Of a stretch of 64,000 nt of DNA, positions 1-7,385 are shown in pieces; the stretch's first letter is position 1; each line of letters starts with the position of its first letter. The notes beneath the pieces were generated by a model. The model ran no database searches and was not told where the DNA came from. It saw nothing but the letters and a program-made list of their open reading frames with translations. Where the stretch lies: contig NZ_VTEV01000010.1 of the NCBI RefSeq assembly GCF_008180725.1, positions 74,582 through 138,581 of the forward strand, read 5' to 3'. The position numbers were made by a program, and so were the translations under genes. The DNA is from Sutcliffiella horikoshii (lineage in GTDB: Bacteria > Bacillota > Bacilli > Bacillales > Bacillaceae_I).

Positions 1-113
1 TTGCCGACTTATCGGTAGAAAATCAGCTTTGGATCAGCAGTCTGATAATGTACGCATTAATCGGCGCTTATTTATTCTTCGAGCTTAAGAGGACATCTAC
101 CTCTCCAAAATAA
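1..113 (+). CDS. C-terminal end of a truncated (window-edge) membrane protein
   Basis: Frame 3 is open from the window edge to TAA at 111-113 and encodes about 36 residues. They contain a hydrophobic stretch (SSLIMYALIGAYLFFEL) followed by a short basic tail (KRTSTSPK), as at the C-terminus of a polytopic membrane protein. A bidirectional hairpin follows directly, supporting a real gene end. The family cannot be named from this fragment. Confidence 0.5.
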   Translation, partial: ADLSVENQLWISSLIMYALIGAYLFFELKRTSTSPK

Positions 114-117
114 AACC

Positions 118-153
118 AGGGAGCTGCGCATTTTATTTTGCGTCAGCTCCCTT
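118..153. terminator. Bidirectional rho-independent terminator
   Basis: An inverted repeat AGGGAGCTG-CGCA / TGCG-TCAGCTCCCT with a T-rich loop lies between the convergent ends of the partial gene at 1-113 and the SRPBCC gene. It has a T-rich 3' side on the + strand and A-rich sequence on the other. Confidence 0.6.
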
Positions 154-154
154 T

Positions 155-604
155 CTATTTCAGCGCTTCCGCTTCTACGCGGTCCATGTACTCCTGCACA
201 ACCTTATTGTTGCTCTTCTCGCTGCCAAGCTTCAACATCGCCCGCCCTACAAAATTGACACCTTTATTATGTCCCGCATAAATAAAGCGTGTATGCGTCT
301 CATCTACCTTTTCCAGCGTAAAAGACAAATTAATGTCAAATGCCTTACCAAGTACAAACGCTATTTGTTTATGTTTCCTGTCGGGCTTGTCCTCATAAGC
401 CAGGGTCTCCACGATATATGTTTCTACCCGTTTGCCCTCACGGTATTTCTGTTGGTGTTTCGCGCCGACCTCGGTTTCTGTTTTTTCTATCAGCTTGTGC
501 TCCTCCACTTTCGGCATGGATCTCTTGATATTTTTATCAAAGAACAGCTCCCATACTTTTTCGATATTGGCAGGTATCACTCGTTCTTCTGTCCACTGAA
601 TCAT
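155..604 (-). CDS. SRPBCC (START-like) family protein
   Basis: A 149-residue protein with the SRPBCC pattern: an N-terminal strand (TEERVIPANIEKVWELFFD) followed by helix, central beta-rich part, and a long C-terminal helix (GSEKSNNKVVQEYMDRVEAEALK). The family builds a hydrophobic ligand cavity; the ligand cannot be read from sequence. Its ATG overlaps the stop of the upstream MerR gene (ATGA), so the two are translationally coupled. This suggests the SRPBCC protein is the target or ligand sensor paired with that regulator, which is inference. No signal peptide or membrane segment, so cytosolic. Confidence 0.85.
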   Translation of the reverse strand: MIQWTEERVIPANIEKVWELFFDKNIKRSMPKVEEHKLIEKTETEVGAKHQQKYREGKRVETYIVETLAYEDKPDRKHKQIAFVLGKAFDINLSFTLEKVDETHTRFIYAGHNKGVNFVGRAMLKLGSEKSNNKVVQEYMDRVEAEALK

Positions 605-945
605 TGTTCTTCCTCCATTCCTGACACCAAAAAGGCATCGATTTCTTCTGTTTTTTGTTGCAGCTCTTCCATTTGGATGCGAATCGTTTCTTTCTTTTGT
701 ATTAGCAAGTCCTCTAGGTGGGCAAATGATTCATCTTCCATCACCGAAATCATCTCTTGGATGGTAAACCCGAAGCTCCTAAGTTTTATTAAAAGCATGG
801 CCAGAAAATAACTGCCATCATCGTAATATCGGTAGTTATTCTTTGGATCGATGTAGGCGGGCTCCATCAGCTTCACTTCCGCATAATAGCGCAGAGTTTC
901 CTTGCTGAGGCCAGTCATCTCGGAAAACACGCTTACTTTGTACAA
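601..945 (-). CDS. MerR family transcriptional regulator
   Basis: Encodes about 114 residues starting YKVSVFSEMTGLSKETLRYY, a typical MerR winged-helix N-terminus, followed by a coiled-coil dimerisation helix (LLIQKKETIRIQMEELQQKTEEI). I chose the TTG at 945 because an AAAGGAGGG Shine-Dalgarno lies 6 nt upstream; the in-frame ATG at 996 lies inside the promoter/operator and has no such site. There is no large effector domain, so this is a short MerR. First gene of a two-gene operon with the SRPBCC protein. Confidence 0.85.
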   Translation of the reverse strand: MYKVSVFSEMTGLSKETLRYYAEVKLMEPAYIDPKNNYRYYDDGSYFLAMLLIKLRSFGFTIQEMISVMEDESFAHLEDLLIQKKETIRIQMEELQQKTEEIDAFLVSGMEEEQ

Positions 946-963
946 TATTCGCCCTCCTTTGTT

Positions 964-996
964 CAGTTTAAACTGTGTGGTGCACCACATAGTCAA
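964..996 (-). promoter_or_regulatory. Promoter with overlapping palindromes for the merR-SRPBCC operon
   Basis: On the minus strand a -35 TTGACT (991-996) and a -10-like TTTAAA (967-972) are separated by 18 bp. The spacer contains a perfect 14-bp palindrome TGTGGTGCACCACA (976-989), and the -10 lies in a second palindrome CAGTTTAAACTG (964-975). A dyad inside a lengthened spacer is the hallmark of MerR-family control, so autoregulation is likely. Confidence 0.6.
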
Positions 997-1081
997 TAAG
1001 AAATTTTGTTTTGCTTGTGTTTAGAGAATTTTCAAGCTCTATACAGTCAGAATCACACGTTTTGATGCAGCTTTAGAAGCG

Positions 1082-1296
1082 TTCGGTCATTTCTCCCCTC
1101 GGTTCGGACACTTTCTTCCCTTATTTGTAAGGGGTTCGGTCAATTGGGGGTATCCCTTCGGTCAACTTTTGAACACCTTTGGACAACCCAAAATTTCGTT
1201 CGGTCAAAATCACAAAATCTTCGGTCACTTTTGCTAAAACTTCGGTCAACTTTGAAAAATCTTCGGTTAAAATCCGGAAATCTTCGGACATTTGGT
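1082..1296. repeat. Intergenic tandem repeat array, 21-bp period, TTCGGTCA motif
   Basis: The motif TTCGGTCA (variants TTCGGACA, TTTGGACA, TTCGGTTA) recurs at 1082, 1103, 1135, 1157, 1178, 1199, 1220, 1241, 1262 and 1283. From 1157 on the spacing is exactly 21 bp; the rest of each unit is A/T-rich and variable. It fills the gap between the merR promoter and the next leftward gene. No coding function: the apparent ORF across it is a by-product of the period being divisible by three. Confidence 0.8.
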
Positions 1297-1365
1297 CCTC
1301 CCCGCCAATTCAAACCTCAAACCCATAAACCTTAAAACCTAGTTTCCAAAACCCACTTTTAAAAA

Positions 1366-1403
1366 AACACCCAAGTGCAGCAACTACCGCATCCTTAGGT
1401 GTT
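1366..1403 (-). terminator. Rho-independent terminator
   Basis: AACACCCAAG (1366-1375) pairs with CTTAGGTGTT (1394-1403) with one mismatch; on the minus strand the stem is followed by a run of T. It ends the 1409-1819 gene. Confidence 0.7.
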
Positions 1404-1408
1404 TATCA

Positions 1409-1819
1409 TTACTCCTGGCCTACCAACTCTACCAAGGTATACTCCTCAGTATCCAAATCATATTCAAAAGAAATTGTATACTCTTTTCCTTCCTTAAACT
1501 GGCCACAGAATGCTTCAGCATCCTCTTTCGTCGCCGCTTCATAATGATAAGTCAGCCCATTATAATCCGTCTCGGTAACCGAACAACGAAAAGCGCCGTC
1601 CTCACCCTCCGTCACTGCCACACTATCCACTGTAATTTTATCCTCACCGGATGCGGAAGGGAAATATGTGTACATAACAAACGTGGTAATAAGAAATAAC
1701 GTACCAACAACAAGCGAGATGCGCCCTTTTTTCTTTTCCGATCTGACTAGTGTAGTGAACACACCGAATCCAATTAGACCAAAGCTAATTGCAAATAAAA
1801 CTAACCCAAATATATACAT
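1409..1819 (-). CDS. Hypothetical membrane protein with extracytoplasmic C-terminal domain
   Basis: A 136-residue protein with two transmembrane segments (about residues 2-24 and 33-53) separated by a basic loop (RSEKKKGR). An acidic, probably extracytoplasmic domain of about 80 residues follows. I do not recognise the family. It appears monocistronic, with its own terminator downstream. Confidence 0.75.
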   Translation of the reverse strand: MYIFGLVLFAISFGLIGFGVFTTLVRSEKKKGRISLVVGTLFLITTFVMYTYFPSASGEDKITVDSVAVTEGEDGAFRCSVTETDYNGLTYHYEAATKEDAEAFCGQFKEGKEYTISFEYDLDTEEYTLVELVGQE

Positions 1820-1940
1820 CTCTGTACCCCCGTTTCTATTCTCTACTTCTCATTATATATCAGACAACCCGTATCATTCATACTTTTTCATGGAGTTCAA
1901 AAAACCCTCACCACTCCAAGCAGTAAGGGTCTTCCATCAA

Positions 1941-3107
1941 TCATTCAAAAAAATACTTCCTAGTCCTCATCTGTACATTCAACACAATCCCGACTGCTAT
2001 CATATAGGTCAGAAGCGAACTCCCTCCGTAGCTGAAAAATGGCAGTGGAATTCCTGTAATTGGGAGCAGTCCAATGGTCATTCCAATGTTTTGGAACACT
2101 TGGAAGGTTAGCATGCCAATGACTCCCGCGCAAAGGTAAGTACCGTACGTATCATGGCATTCCATGGCGATGAAGGTGATTTTATAGATCAAGAAAAAGA
2201 ATAACGAGATGACAACCGTCGCGCCCATAAAGCCGAACTGGCTGGCGATGGCAGCAAAGATAAAGTCAGTGTGTGCTTCAGGCAGGTAGACATTCATCTG
2301 ACCGTAACCTGAACCTGTGTACTCCCCGGATCCGATGGCAAGCAGGGACCTTACGAGCTGGAATCCTTGTACGTCCTGGTATTCATAGGGATTCAACCAG
2401 CCGTAGAAACGGTCTAATTGATATTCAGGGATTAGGTACGTATGGAAAAACGTTGGATGTGCTATGAAAATATATAGAAATGTTGCAATGAATGCTATCG
2501 CTGCGCCGACAAGCGAGAGGATGATGCTCCATTTAATTCCTGAAACAAGAATCATTGCTGCAATGATGGCACAATACACTAGGGTTGTCCCCATATCCGG
2601 CTGTTTTGCTACAAGGAATAATGGAATACTGGAGGCCGCGATTATTTTCCCAAGTAGCAAATAACTGTCGCGCAAGGTCGCTATTTCATATTGTGCACGA
2701 TGGTCGGCAATTATTTTACTTAAGACTAGAATGATCGATATTTTCATTAATTCGGATGGCTGGATATTGCCAAGGCCAGGTAGTGTGTACCAGCTTGTTG
2801 CCCCTTTGATGGTGCTGACAAGGGAAGACGGGACGTTAAACTCTAGCCCAAGTAACAGCACAACTCCTATGCCGTATGTAATCCAAGCCAGATTTCGCAA
2901 GTAGTCAAAATGGATTAACAACGATACTCCAATCCCAATTGCTCCGACTACAAACCACATTAATTGCTTTTGCATAAAATTTATGTTTTGTAACACTGGC
3001 GGTAATGTAGGTTCTACGCTCTTCAAGGCAAAAAGACTTGCTACTACCATAATCCCCATAAGAAAAATCAACGTGGTATCCAACTGAGGTTTATAGTCTT
3101 TTTCCAC
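1941..3107 (-). CDS. SEDS family peptidoglycan polymerase, RodA/FtsW type
   Basis: A 388-residue polytopic protein of RodA length. It carries the family signatures: KGATSWYTLPGLGNIQPSEL near 101-120, the loop motif LPEAHTDFIFAAI with the catalytic-position Asp at about 281 (Asp280 in B. subtilis RodA), and the C-terminal LLPITGIPLPFFSYGGSS. SEDS proteins polymerise lipid II glycan chains with a class B PBP at the membrane. No PBP gene is adjacent, so it cannot be firmly assigned to RodA rather than FtsW or SpoVE; the C-terminus and size favour RodA. GTG start with AGGAGA upstream. Confidence 0.88.
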   Translation of the reverse strand: MEKDYKPQLDTTLIFLMGIMVVASLFALKSVEPTLPPVLQNINFMQKQLMWFVVGAIGIGVSLLIHFDYLRNLAWITYGIGVVLLLGLEFNVPSSLVSTIKGATSWYTLPGLGNIQPSELMKISIILVLSKIIADHRAQYEIATLRDSYLLLGKIIAASSIPLFLVAKQPDMGTTLVYCAIIAAMILVSGIKWSIILSLVGAAIAFIATFLYIFIAHPTFFHTYLIPEYQLDRFYGWLNPYEYQDVQGFQLVRSLLAIGSGEYTGSGYGQMNVYLPEAHTDFIFAAIASQFGFMGATVVISLFFFLIYKITFIAMECHDTYGTYLCAGVIGMLTFQVFQNIGMTIGLLPITGIPLPFFSYGGSSLLTYMIAVGIVLNVQMRTRKYFFE

Positions 3108-3312
3108 TGTTTTCTCTCCTATCTCTACTTAAACTTTTTCTTTTTAGCTTGTTTATATTATTATTTAAATTATTGATATGTTTAATAATAGAATAACCTA
3201 TAAAGCATATTAGAGAAAAACATAAAGGTCAATCCATAAAATTATGGATAATGCATGCGGAAATATAAAAAGGGGAAATTAGAACTAACTGATTTTAGGA
3301 GGAATACATACT

Positions 3313-4542
3313 TTGTTTATTGCGATTGCTTTTTTCTTGTTTATGTCCTTTTTCTTGTCGGGTAGCGAAACGGCACTGACAGCTGTTAACAGGATGAAAA
3401 TCCAAATTCGTGCAGAGAACGGTGATTTGGCTGCTCAAAAACTGTTGAAACTGATTGAGCGCCCTGATCAGTTTATTACAGCTATTCTGATAGGTAATAA
3501 TATAGCCAATATCATGCTGCCGACACTTGTGACACTTATTGCCATTAATTACGACTGGAACGTTGGAGTTGCGACAGCCGTATTGACTGTAGTGCTGATA
3601 ATTTGCGCTGAGGTGGTGCCAAAATCCATTGCCGCTACTTTCGCAAATAAAGTGGCTTTCATTGTAGCACCTGTCATTTCTATCCTTCTTTTTGTTTTAA
3701 AGCCTCTGATTTTTTTACTTTCCATCCTGACTAATTTTATCATCCGCCTTCTATCAAGAGGAATGGTCCAAGAAGCGACCCTTTCTAAAGAAGAGCTTAA
3801 AACGATGGTAGATATCGGACGGACGGAGGGTACATTTTACGAGGAGGAATCACAGCATATCATTGGCGCCATCGACTTTTACACGAAAGATGTGCGTGAT
3901 GCATTGAAGACTCCGAGGATTGAAATTCACGGACTGCCGTGTGATGTAACGTTTGAAGACGCAAGAAACTTTGTGATGGAAAGCAGTTATACCCGTTATC
4001 CCGTTTATAAAGACAATATGGATAATATCATTGGGGTGTTTCATGCCAAATTTTTATTGAATTGGTCATTAAATCCGGACTTAGAAATCAAGGACTTCAT
4101 GGATACAAGTCCACTGTTTGTAGCAGAGTCCACTTCCATTGAGAAAGTATTTAAAATGATGCTCAAAGAGAAAAAACATATGGCGATTGTTATTGATGAG
4201 TACGGCGGGACGACAGGAATCATCAGCCACGAGGATATCATTGAAGCCATGATCGGTCAGGAGATAGAGGATGAGACGGATGAATCCGGTGAAATTCTTA
4301 TTGAAGAATTAACGGACACTCAGATCATCTGTCATGGTAAACTTGCCATCAGACGCTTTAATGAAGTGTTTAAAACAAAAGTCCCAGAAGAAGAGGACAC
4401 GATTGCAGGGTTTCTTTTCAAAGAGCTTGGCCATATTCCGACAGAGGGCGAATCGCTTGAATATCATCATCTTCATTTTAATATATTGAAGATGGAGGAC
4501 AATGTTATTAAGCAAGTCAAAGTAAAGAAAAAAGCGAATTGA
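3313..4542 (+). CDS. CNNM/CorC-HlyC family transporter (DUF21 + CBS pair)
   Basis: 409 residues: an N-terminal DUF21/CNNM membrane domain (about 1-135), a cystathionine-beta-synthase pair (about 195-310, including the family sequence MAIVIDEYGGTTGIISHEDIIEAMIG) and a C-terminal CorC_HlyC domain. CNNM-type proteins are linked to divalent cation (Mg2+ and possibly others) export. TTG start at 3313, 10 nt after a strong TTTAGGAGG. It is convergent with a second paralogue at 4597-5928, from which it differs in sequence, so this is not a recent tandem duplication. Confidence 0.88.
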   Translation: MFIAIAFFLFMSFFLSGSETALTAVNRMKIQIRAENGDLAAQKLLKLIERPDQFITAILIGNNIANIMLPTLVTLIAINYDWNVGVATAVLTVVLIICAEVVPKSIAATFANKVAFIVAPVISILLFVLKPLIFLLSILTNFIIRLLSRGMVQEATLSKEELKTMVDIGRTEGTFYEEESQHIIGAIDFYTKDVRDALKTPRIEIHGLPCDVTFEDARNFVMESSYTRYPVYKDNMDNIIGVFHAKFLLNWSLNPDLEIKDFMDTSPLFVAESTSIEKVFKMMLKEKKHMAIVIDEYGGTTGIISHEDIIEAMIGQEIEDETDESGEILIEELTDTQIICHGKLAIRRFNEVFKTKVPEEEDTIAGFLFKELGHIPTEGESLEYHHLHFNILKMEDNVIKQVKVKKKAN

Positions 4543-4548
4543 AACAGG

Positions 4549-4590
4549 AAAAGGTGCCGCATTCCATCACGGAGTGCGGCACCTTTTTTA
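4549..4590. terminator. Bidirectional terminator between the two CNNM genes
   Basis: A long stem AAAAGGTGCCGCATTCC / GGAGTGCGGCACCTTTTTT with a short loop and T-runs on both strands separates the convergent CNNM/CorC genes. Confidence 0.88.
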
Positions 4591-4596
4591 CTAAAT

Positions 4597-5928
4597 TTAA
4601 GATTGATGCTGGTTGGATAATGCATTCAACTGAAGACCAACTTGCTTTACCTGGTGATTGTCCATTTCGAGTACTGTCCAAACGTTCTCACCATGCTTAA
4701 TGTGTTCTTCTTCCTCTTCTTCAAGATCCTGTAACATTACTTGCATCCAGCCACCGATTGTATCAATATCATCCTTCTCATCAAAAGTTACTCCGAATTG
4801 TTGCTCAATATCTGTCAACAAGACAAGGCCATTAATATGATAAAGGTCTGTTTCGATTTCTTGAATATCCGGTACTTCATCTGCATCAAATTCATCACGG
4901 ATTTCCCCGACGATTTCTTCTAAGATATCTTCCATTGTGATGATCCCGGCCGTACCACCGTACTCGTCAATGACCAGTGCGATATGAACCTGTTCTTCCT
5001 GCATCTTTAATAGGGCATCTTGCAGGGAGGTCACCTCATGAATTAGTGGAAGCTCGTGAAGGAAGTCTTTCATCTCGCCTGCTCTACCGGCAGCGAAGTT
5101 TGTGAGCATTTCCTTTACGTTCACGAACCCGAGAATATTATCTTTGTCCCCATCCTCTGTAACAGGATAGCGAGTGTATTGGTGTTCATCCAATACGCTG
5201 ATAATTTCTTCTCTGGACATGCTATTAGATAAAGTGACGATTTGCACACGCGGGATCATGATGTCCCTTGCGACTCTTTCGTCAAAAGTGAATATGTTTT
5301 CCATGTAGGATAGTTCTGTTTGATTAATTTCTCCACTTTCAAAACTTTGCGTCATAATGATTTTAAGCTCTTCTTCCGAGTGGGCCTGCTCATGACTTGC
5401 AGGCTGTACCCCGAACATGCGAAGTAACACACGCGCTGAACCGTTCAATGTCCAGATTAACGGGTACATCAGCTTACCGAACCAGTATAAAGGTCTCGCA
5501 ATAAGCAATGTCATCTTTTCCGCAAACTGAATTGCAAGGGTCTTCGGTGCAAGCTCCCCGACTACTACGTGTAAGAACGTTACAAGCGAGAAAGCGACAG
5601 CAAACGAAACAACCGTAGAAACGGACGCAGGTACTCCTAAGCTATCGAATAAAGGATACAGAAGCCTTTCCACAGTCGGTTTTCCTAACCAACCAAGACC
5701 TAATGCTGTCACCGTAATACCGAGTTGACATGCGGACAGGTAATAATCCAGATCTGCAATAAGCTTTTTGGCCACTACCGCAGTCTTGTTGCCTTCTGCA
5801 ATCAATTGATCCACTCGGGACATACGTACCTTTACCACTGCAAACTCCGATCCAACGAAGAACGCTGTTAAACCTATTAACAAAGCCACTAAAAGTAAGT
5901 TCATGATTAATATACTGTCAATATCCAA
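4597..5928 (-). CDS. CNNM/CorC-HlyC family transporter under a manganese riboswitch
   Basis: 443 residues: DUF21 membrane domain (about 1-200, four hydrophobic segments, with SEFAVVKVRMSR near the start), CBS pair (about 215-335, with HIALVIDEYGGTAGIITMEDILEEIVG), and C-terminal CorC_HlyC domain. This resembles the TlyC/YhdP-YugS branch. Its long leader contains a yybP-ykoY aptamer and a terminator, so expression should rise with Mn2+; that points to manganese tolerance or efflux as the role (inference). The membrane domain is inside-out-lipid facing and the CBS domains cytosolic. Confidence 0.9.
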   Translation of the reverse strand: MDIDSILIMNLLLVALLIGLTAFFVGSEFAVVKVRMSRVDQLIAEGNKTAVVAKKLIADLDYYLSACQLGITVTALGLGWLGKPTVERLLYPLFDSLGVPASVSTVVSFAVAFSLVTFLHVVVGELAPKTLAIQFAEKMTLLIARPLYWFGKLMYPLIWTLNGSARVLLRMFGVQPASHEQAHSEEELKIIMTQSFESGEINQTELSYMENIFTFDERVARDIMIPRVQIVTLSNSMSREEIISVLDEHQYTRYPVTEDGDKDNILGFVNVKEMLTNFAAGRAGEMKDFLHELPLIHEVTSLQDALLKMQEEQVHIALVIDEYGGTAGIITMEDILEEIVGEIRDEFDADEVPDIQEIETDLYHINGLVLLTDIEQQFGVTFDEKDDIDTIGGWMQVMLQDLEEEEEEHIKHGENVWTVLEMDNHQVKQVGLQLNALSNQHQS

Positions 5929-6044
5929 TTGTTTCCCTCAAAAAAAGGGATTCACCTCCGAAAATTTCCACTTTTATTTTTTCTACCTTTACCTTTAACT
6001 ATTCCACCTAATTTTAGATTAGAACTCTCCCCCTGTCTGAATAT

Positions 6045-6077
6045 AAAAAAGCCTCCACCAAAAACTGGTAGAGGTTT
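6045..6077 (-). terminator. Leader terminator of the manganese riboswitch
   Basis: On the minus strand CCTCTACCA pairs with TGGTGGAGG, followed by TTTTTT. The stretch AACCTCTACC at its 5' arm can instead pair with GGTATAGGTT (minus strand of 6094-6103, nine of ten positions), a ready antiterminator next to the aptamer. Confidence 0.85.
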
Positions 6078-6093
6078 ATTTGTAAAGTTATTG

Positions 6094-6208
6094 AACCTAT
6101 ACCTAAGTGGCAAAGGTCTCGCAAACAACATGTAACATGTTGCCAGTTAAGCCGGTGACTTTATTGTCACGGAATGACGACATAACTGTCAGCTACTCCC
6201 CTTTGGAG
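6094..6208 (-). ncRNA. yybP-ykoY manganese riboswitch
   Basis: Read on the minus strand, the region contains the two diagnostic conserved parts of this class in order: CCAAAGGGGAGTAGC (6193-6206) and, after a variable helix region with CACCGGC, GCGAGACCTTTGCC (6109-6122); the two pair to form the closing helix. The family binds Mn2+ and normally turns genes on. It sits 180 nt upstream of the CNNM/CorC gene with a terminator/antiterminator pair between. Confidence 0.92.
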
Positions 6209-6315
6209 TATTATAAGCTCTTTATATTAAGAGCGATAGTTTAAACTCATAAACTATCAAGAGAAATTCTATTATAGTTTCACTGTAAAGTCAATATTTG
6301 TAGATTAGTAGAAAA

Positions 6316-6346
6316 ATCCCGACTCCCTTTGAAAGGAGTCGGGACT
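6316..6346 (-). terminator. Rho-independent terminator of the Mta-like gene
   Basis: TCCCGACTCC and GGAGTCGGGA form a perfect 10-bp stem; the minus-strand 3' side runs into ATTTTTC. It lies just past the stop of the 6356-7123 gene. Confidence 0.82.
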
Positions 6347-6355
6347 GGGTATAAG

Positions 6356-7123
6356 TTACTGTTTTTGCATTCCCGTATAGATATAGATGGCATCTCTCAG
6401 GAACTCAGCTGTACCAGGTTGCTTTTTATCATAGAATGCTGTAAATCGCTCATCATCCACATACATCTGTGCAAGGCCGGCATGTGCTTCCTTGGAGTAG
6501 GAATCCCAGTAAAATCCTAACCACTGACGGTGCAAGTCCGCCGCTTTTTGGGCAAGATCTCCAGCAGGGTCTCCGGTTTTGAATGCCTCGTTTAAAACTT
6601 GGAGTACTTCTTCTCCCAGCTTTTCTCCTTGTTCGTACTGATTCTTTGACATGCCTTTTAACTTGGCATTTGATTGATCAATCGTCTCATTGCCGTATTT
6701 CCCTCTGATTTCTTTTCCATATTTCGCTTCATTTTCATCTATCATGTTCTGCTTGAATGCTTCAAACTTTTCTTTATCACTCATGGTAATGCTCCCTTCT
6801 TTCGCGGCGAGTGTCCGGTCTACACTTTCAATGAGACCCACAAGCCGTTTTTGCTTTGTCAGAAGTTTGTCACGGTGTTCTTTTAGTGCTTCCACTTCAT
6901 TAAAAGTTGGAGCATTGATGATTTTTTGGATACTTTCAAGGTCCAATTCGAGCTCCCGATAAAAGAGGATTTGCTGCAGCTTATCCACTTCCGCCTGCCC
7001 GTAAATTCGATACCCTGAAGCACTGATTCTCGCCGGCTTGAGAATTCCAATTTCATCATAATAGCGCAGCGTCCTGCCTGTCACTCCAGCCATTTTTGCT
7101 AATTTCTGTACGGTGTATTCCAC
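6356..7123 (-). CDS. mta: MerR family activator with TipAS multidrug-binding domain (Mta-like)
   Basis: 255 residues, the size of B. subtilis Mta. Residues 1-70 are a MerR winged helix (TVQKLAKMAGVTGRTLRYYDEIG), about 75-110 a long dimerisation helix (FNEVEALKEHRDKLLTKQKRL), and about 115-250 a TipAS antibiotic-recognition domain (YGKEIRGKYGNETIDQS, AHAGLAQMYVDDERFTAFYD, GTAEFLRDAIYIY). Proteins of this type activate efflux genes and their own gene when bound to amphipathic drugs. No transporter is adjacent. The promoter has the expected 19-bp spacer and dyad. Confidence 0.9.
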   Translation of the reverse strand: MEYTVQKLAKMAGVTGRTLRYYDEIGILKPARISASGYRIYGQAEVDKLQQILFYRELELDLESIQKIINAPTFNEVEALKEHRDKLLTKQKRLVGLIESVDRTLAAKEGSITMSDKEKFEAFKQNMIDENEAKYGKEIRGKYGNETIDQSNAKLKGMSKNQYEQGEKLGEEVLQVLNEAFKTGDPAGDLAQKAADLHRQWLGFYWDSYSKEAHAGLAQMYVDDERFTAFYDKKQPGTAEFLRDAIYIYTGMQKQ

Positions 7124-7147
7124 CTCTGATCACCTCCTGACAAATTC

Positions 7148-7178
7148 AGTGTACACCTTGACGTAGCGTAAAGGTAAA
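7148..7178 (-). promoter_or_regulatory. MerR-type promoter/operator of mta
   Basis: On the minus strand -35 TTTACC (7173-7178) and -10 TACACT (7148-7153) are 19 bp apart. An imperfect dyad ACCTTTACG-CTA-CGTCAAGGT (7155-7175) fills the spacer. The overlong spacer with a central dyad is the classical MerR-activated architecture, consistent with autoactivation. Confidence 0.75.
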
Positions 7179-7290
7179 TAGGTTTTATTAAAAAATAAGC
7201 CTAATGTACCAATAAACAGTTTAGAATATTCTAAATTTTAATTCTTTTGTCTTATATCCCATATTTGTCATTACTTTTATAATAAAAACA

Positions 7291-7340
7291 GAAATAATAT
7301 TTCAATTTTTCTGTTTATTGTTGAAATATTATTTCAACAA
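7291..7340 (+). promoter_or_regulatory. Two copies of a palindromic operator upstream of the YngK-like gene
   Basis: Two palindromes share the core GAAATA-N-TATTTC: 7291-7303 (perfect 13 bp) and 7318-7340 (perfect 11-bp arms TTGTTGAAATA and TATTTCAACAA around one central base). Their centres are 32 bp apart, about three helical turns, so a dimeric repressor could bind both on one face. The core resembles motifs of RpiR-family regulators as I remember them; that assignment is uncertain. Confidence 0.55.
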
Positions 7341-7341
7341 T

Positions 7342-7355
7342 TGTAAGCGTTAACA
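7342..7355 (+). promoter_or_regulatory. cre site (CcpA catabolite control)
   Basis: TGTAAGCGTTAACA matches the Bacillus cre consensus TGWAANCGNTNWCA at every defined position. It lies 30 nt before the start of the YngK-like gene and next to the double palindrome, so carbon catabolite repression of this glycosidase is likely. Confidence 0.8.
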
Positions 7356-7385
7356 AATTAAAGATGAGAAAGCGAGGGGCTACAA

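Noticed and set aside
1144..1335. Open frame of 63 codons across the TTCGGTCA array
   Set aside because: The 21-bp period is a multiple of three, so an open frame with repeats (NLRS..) arises by itself; no ribosome binding site.
5929..6300. M-box magnesium riboswitch, expected before a CorC-type gene
   Set aside because: The conserved sequences are those of the yybP-ykoY class, not of the M-box.
6255..6300. Sigma-A promoter for the manganese riboswitch transcript (TTGACT near TATAAT on the minus strand)
   Set aside because: The spacing is only 12 bp, too short for a functional pair; the -10 alone may be real.
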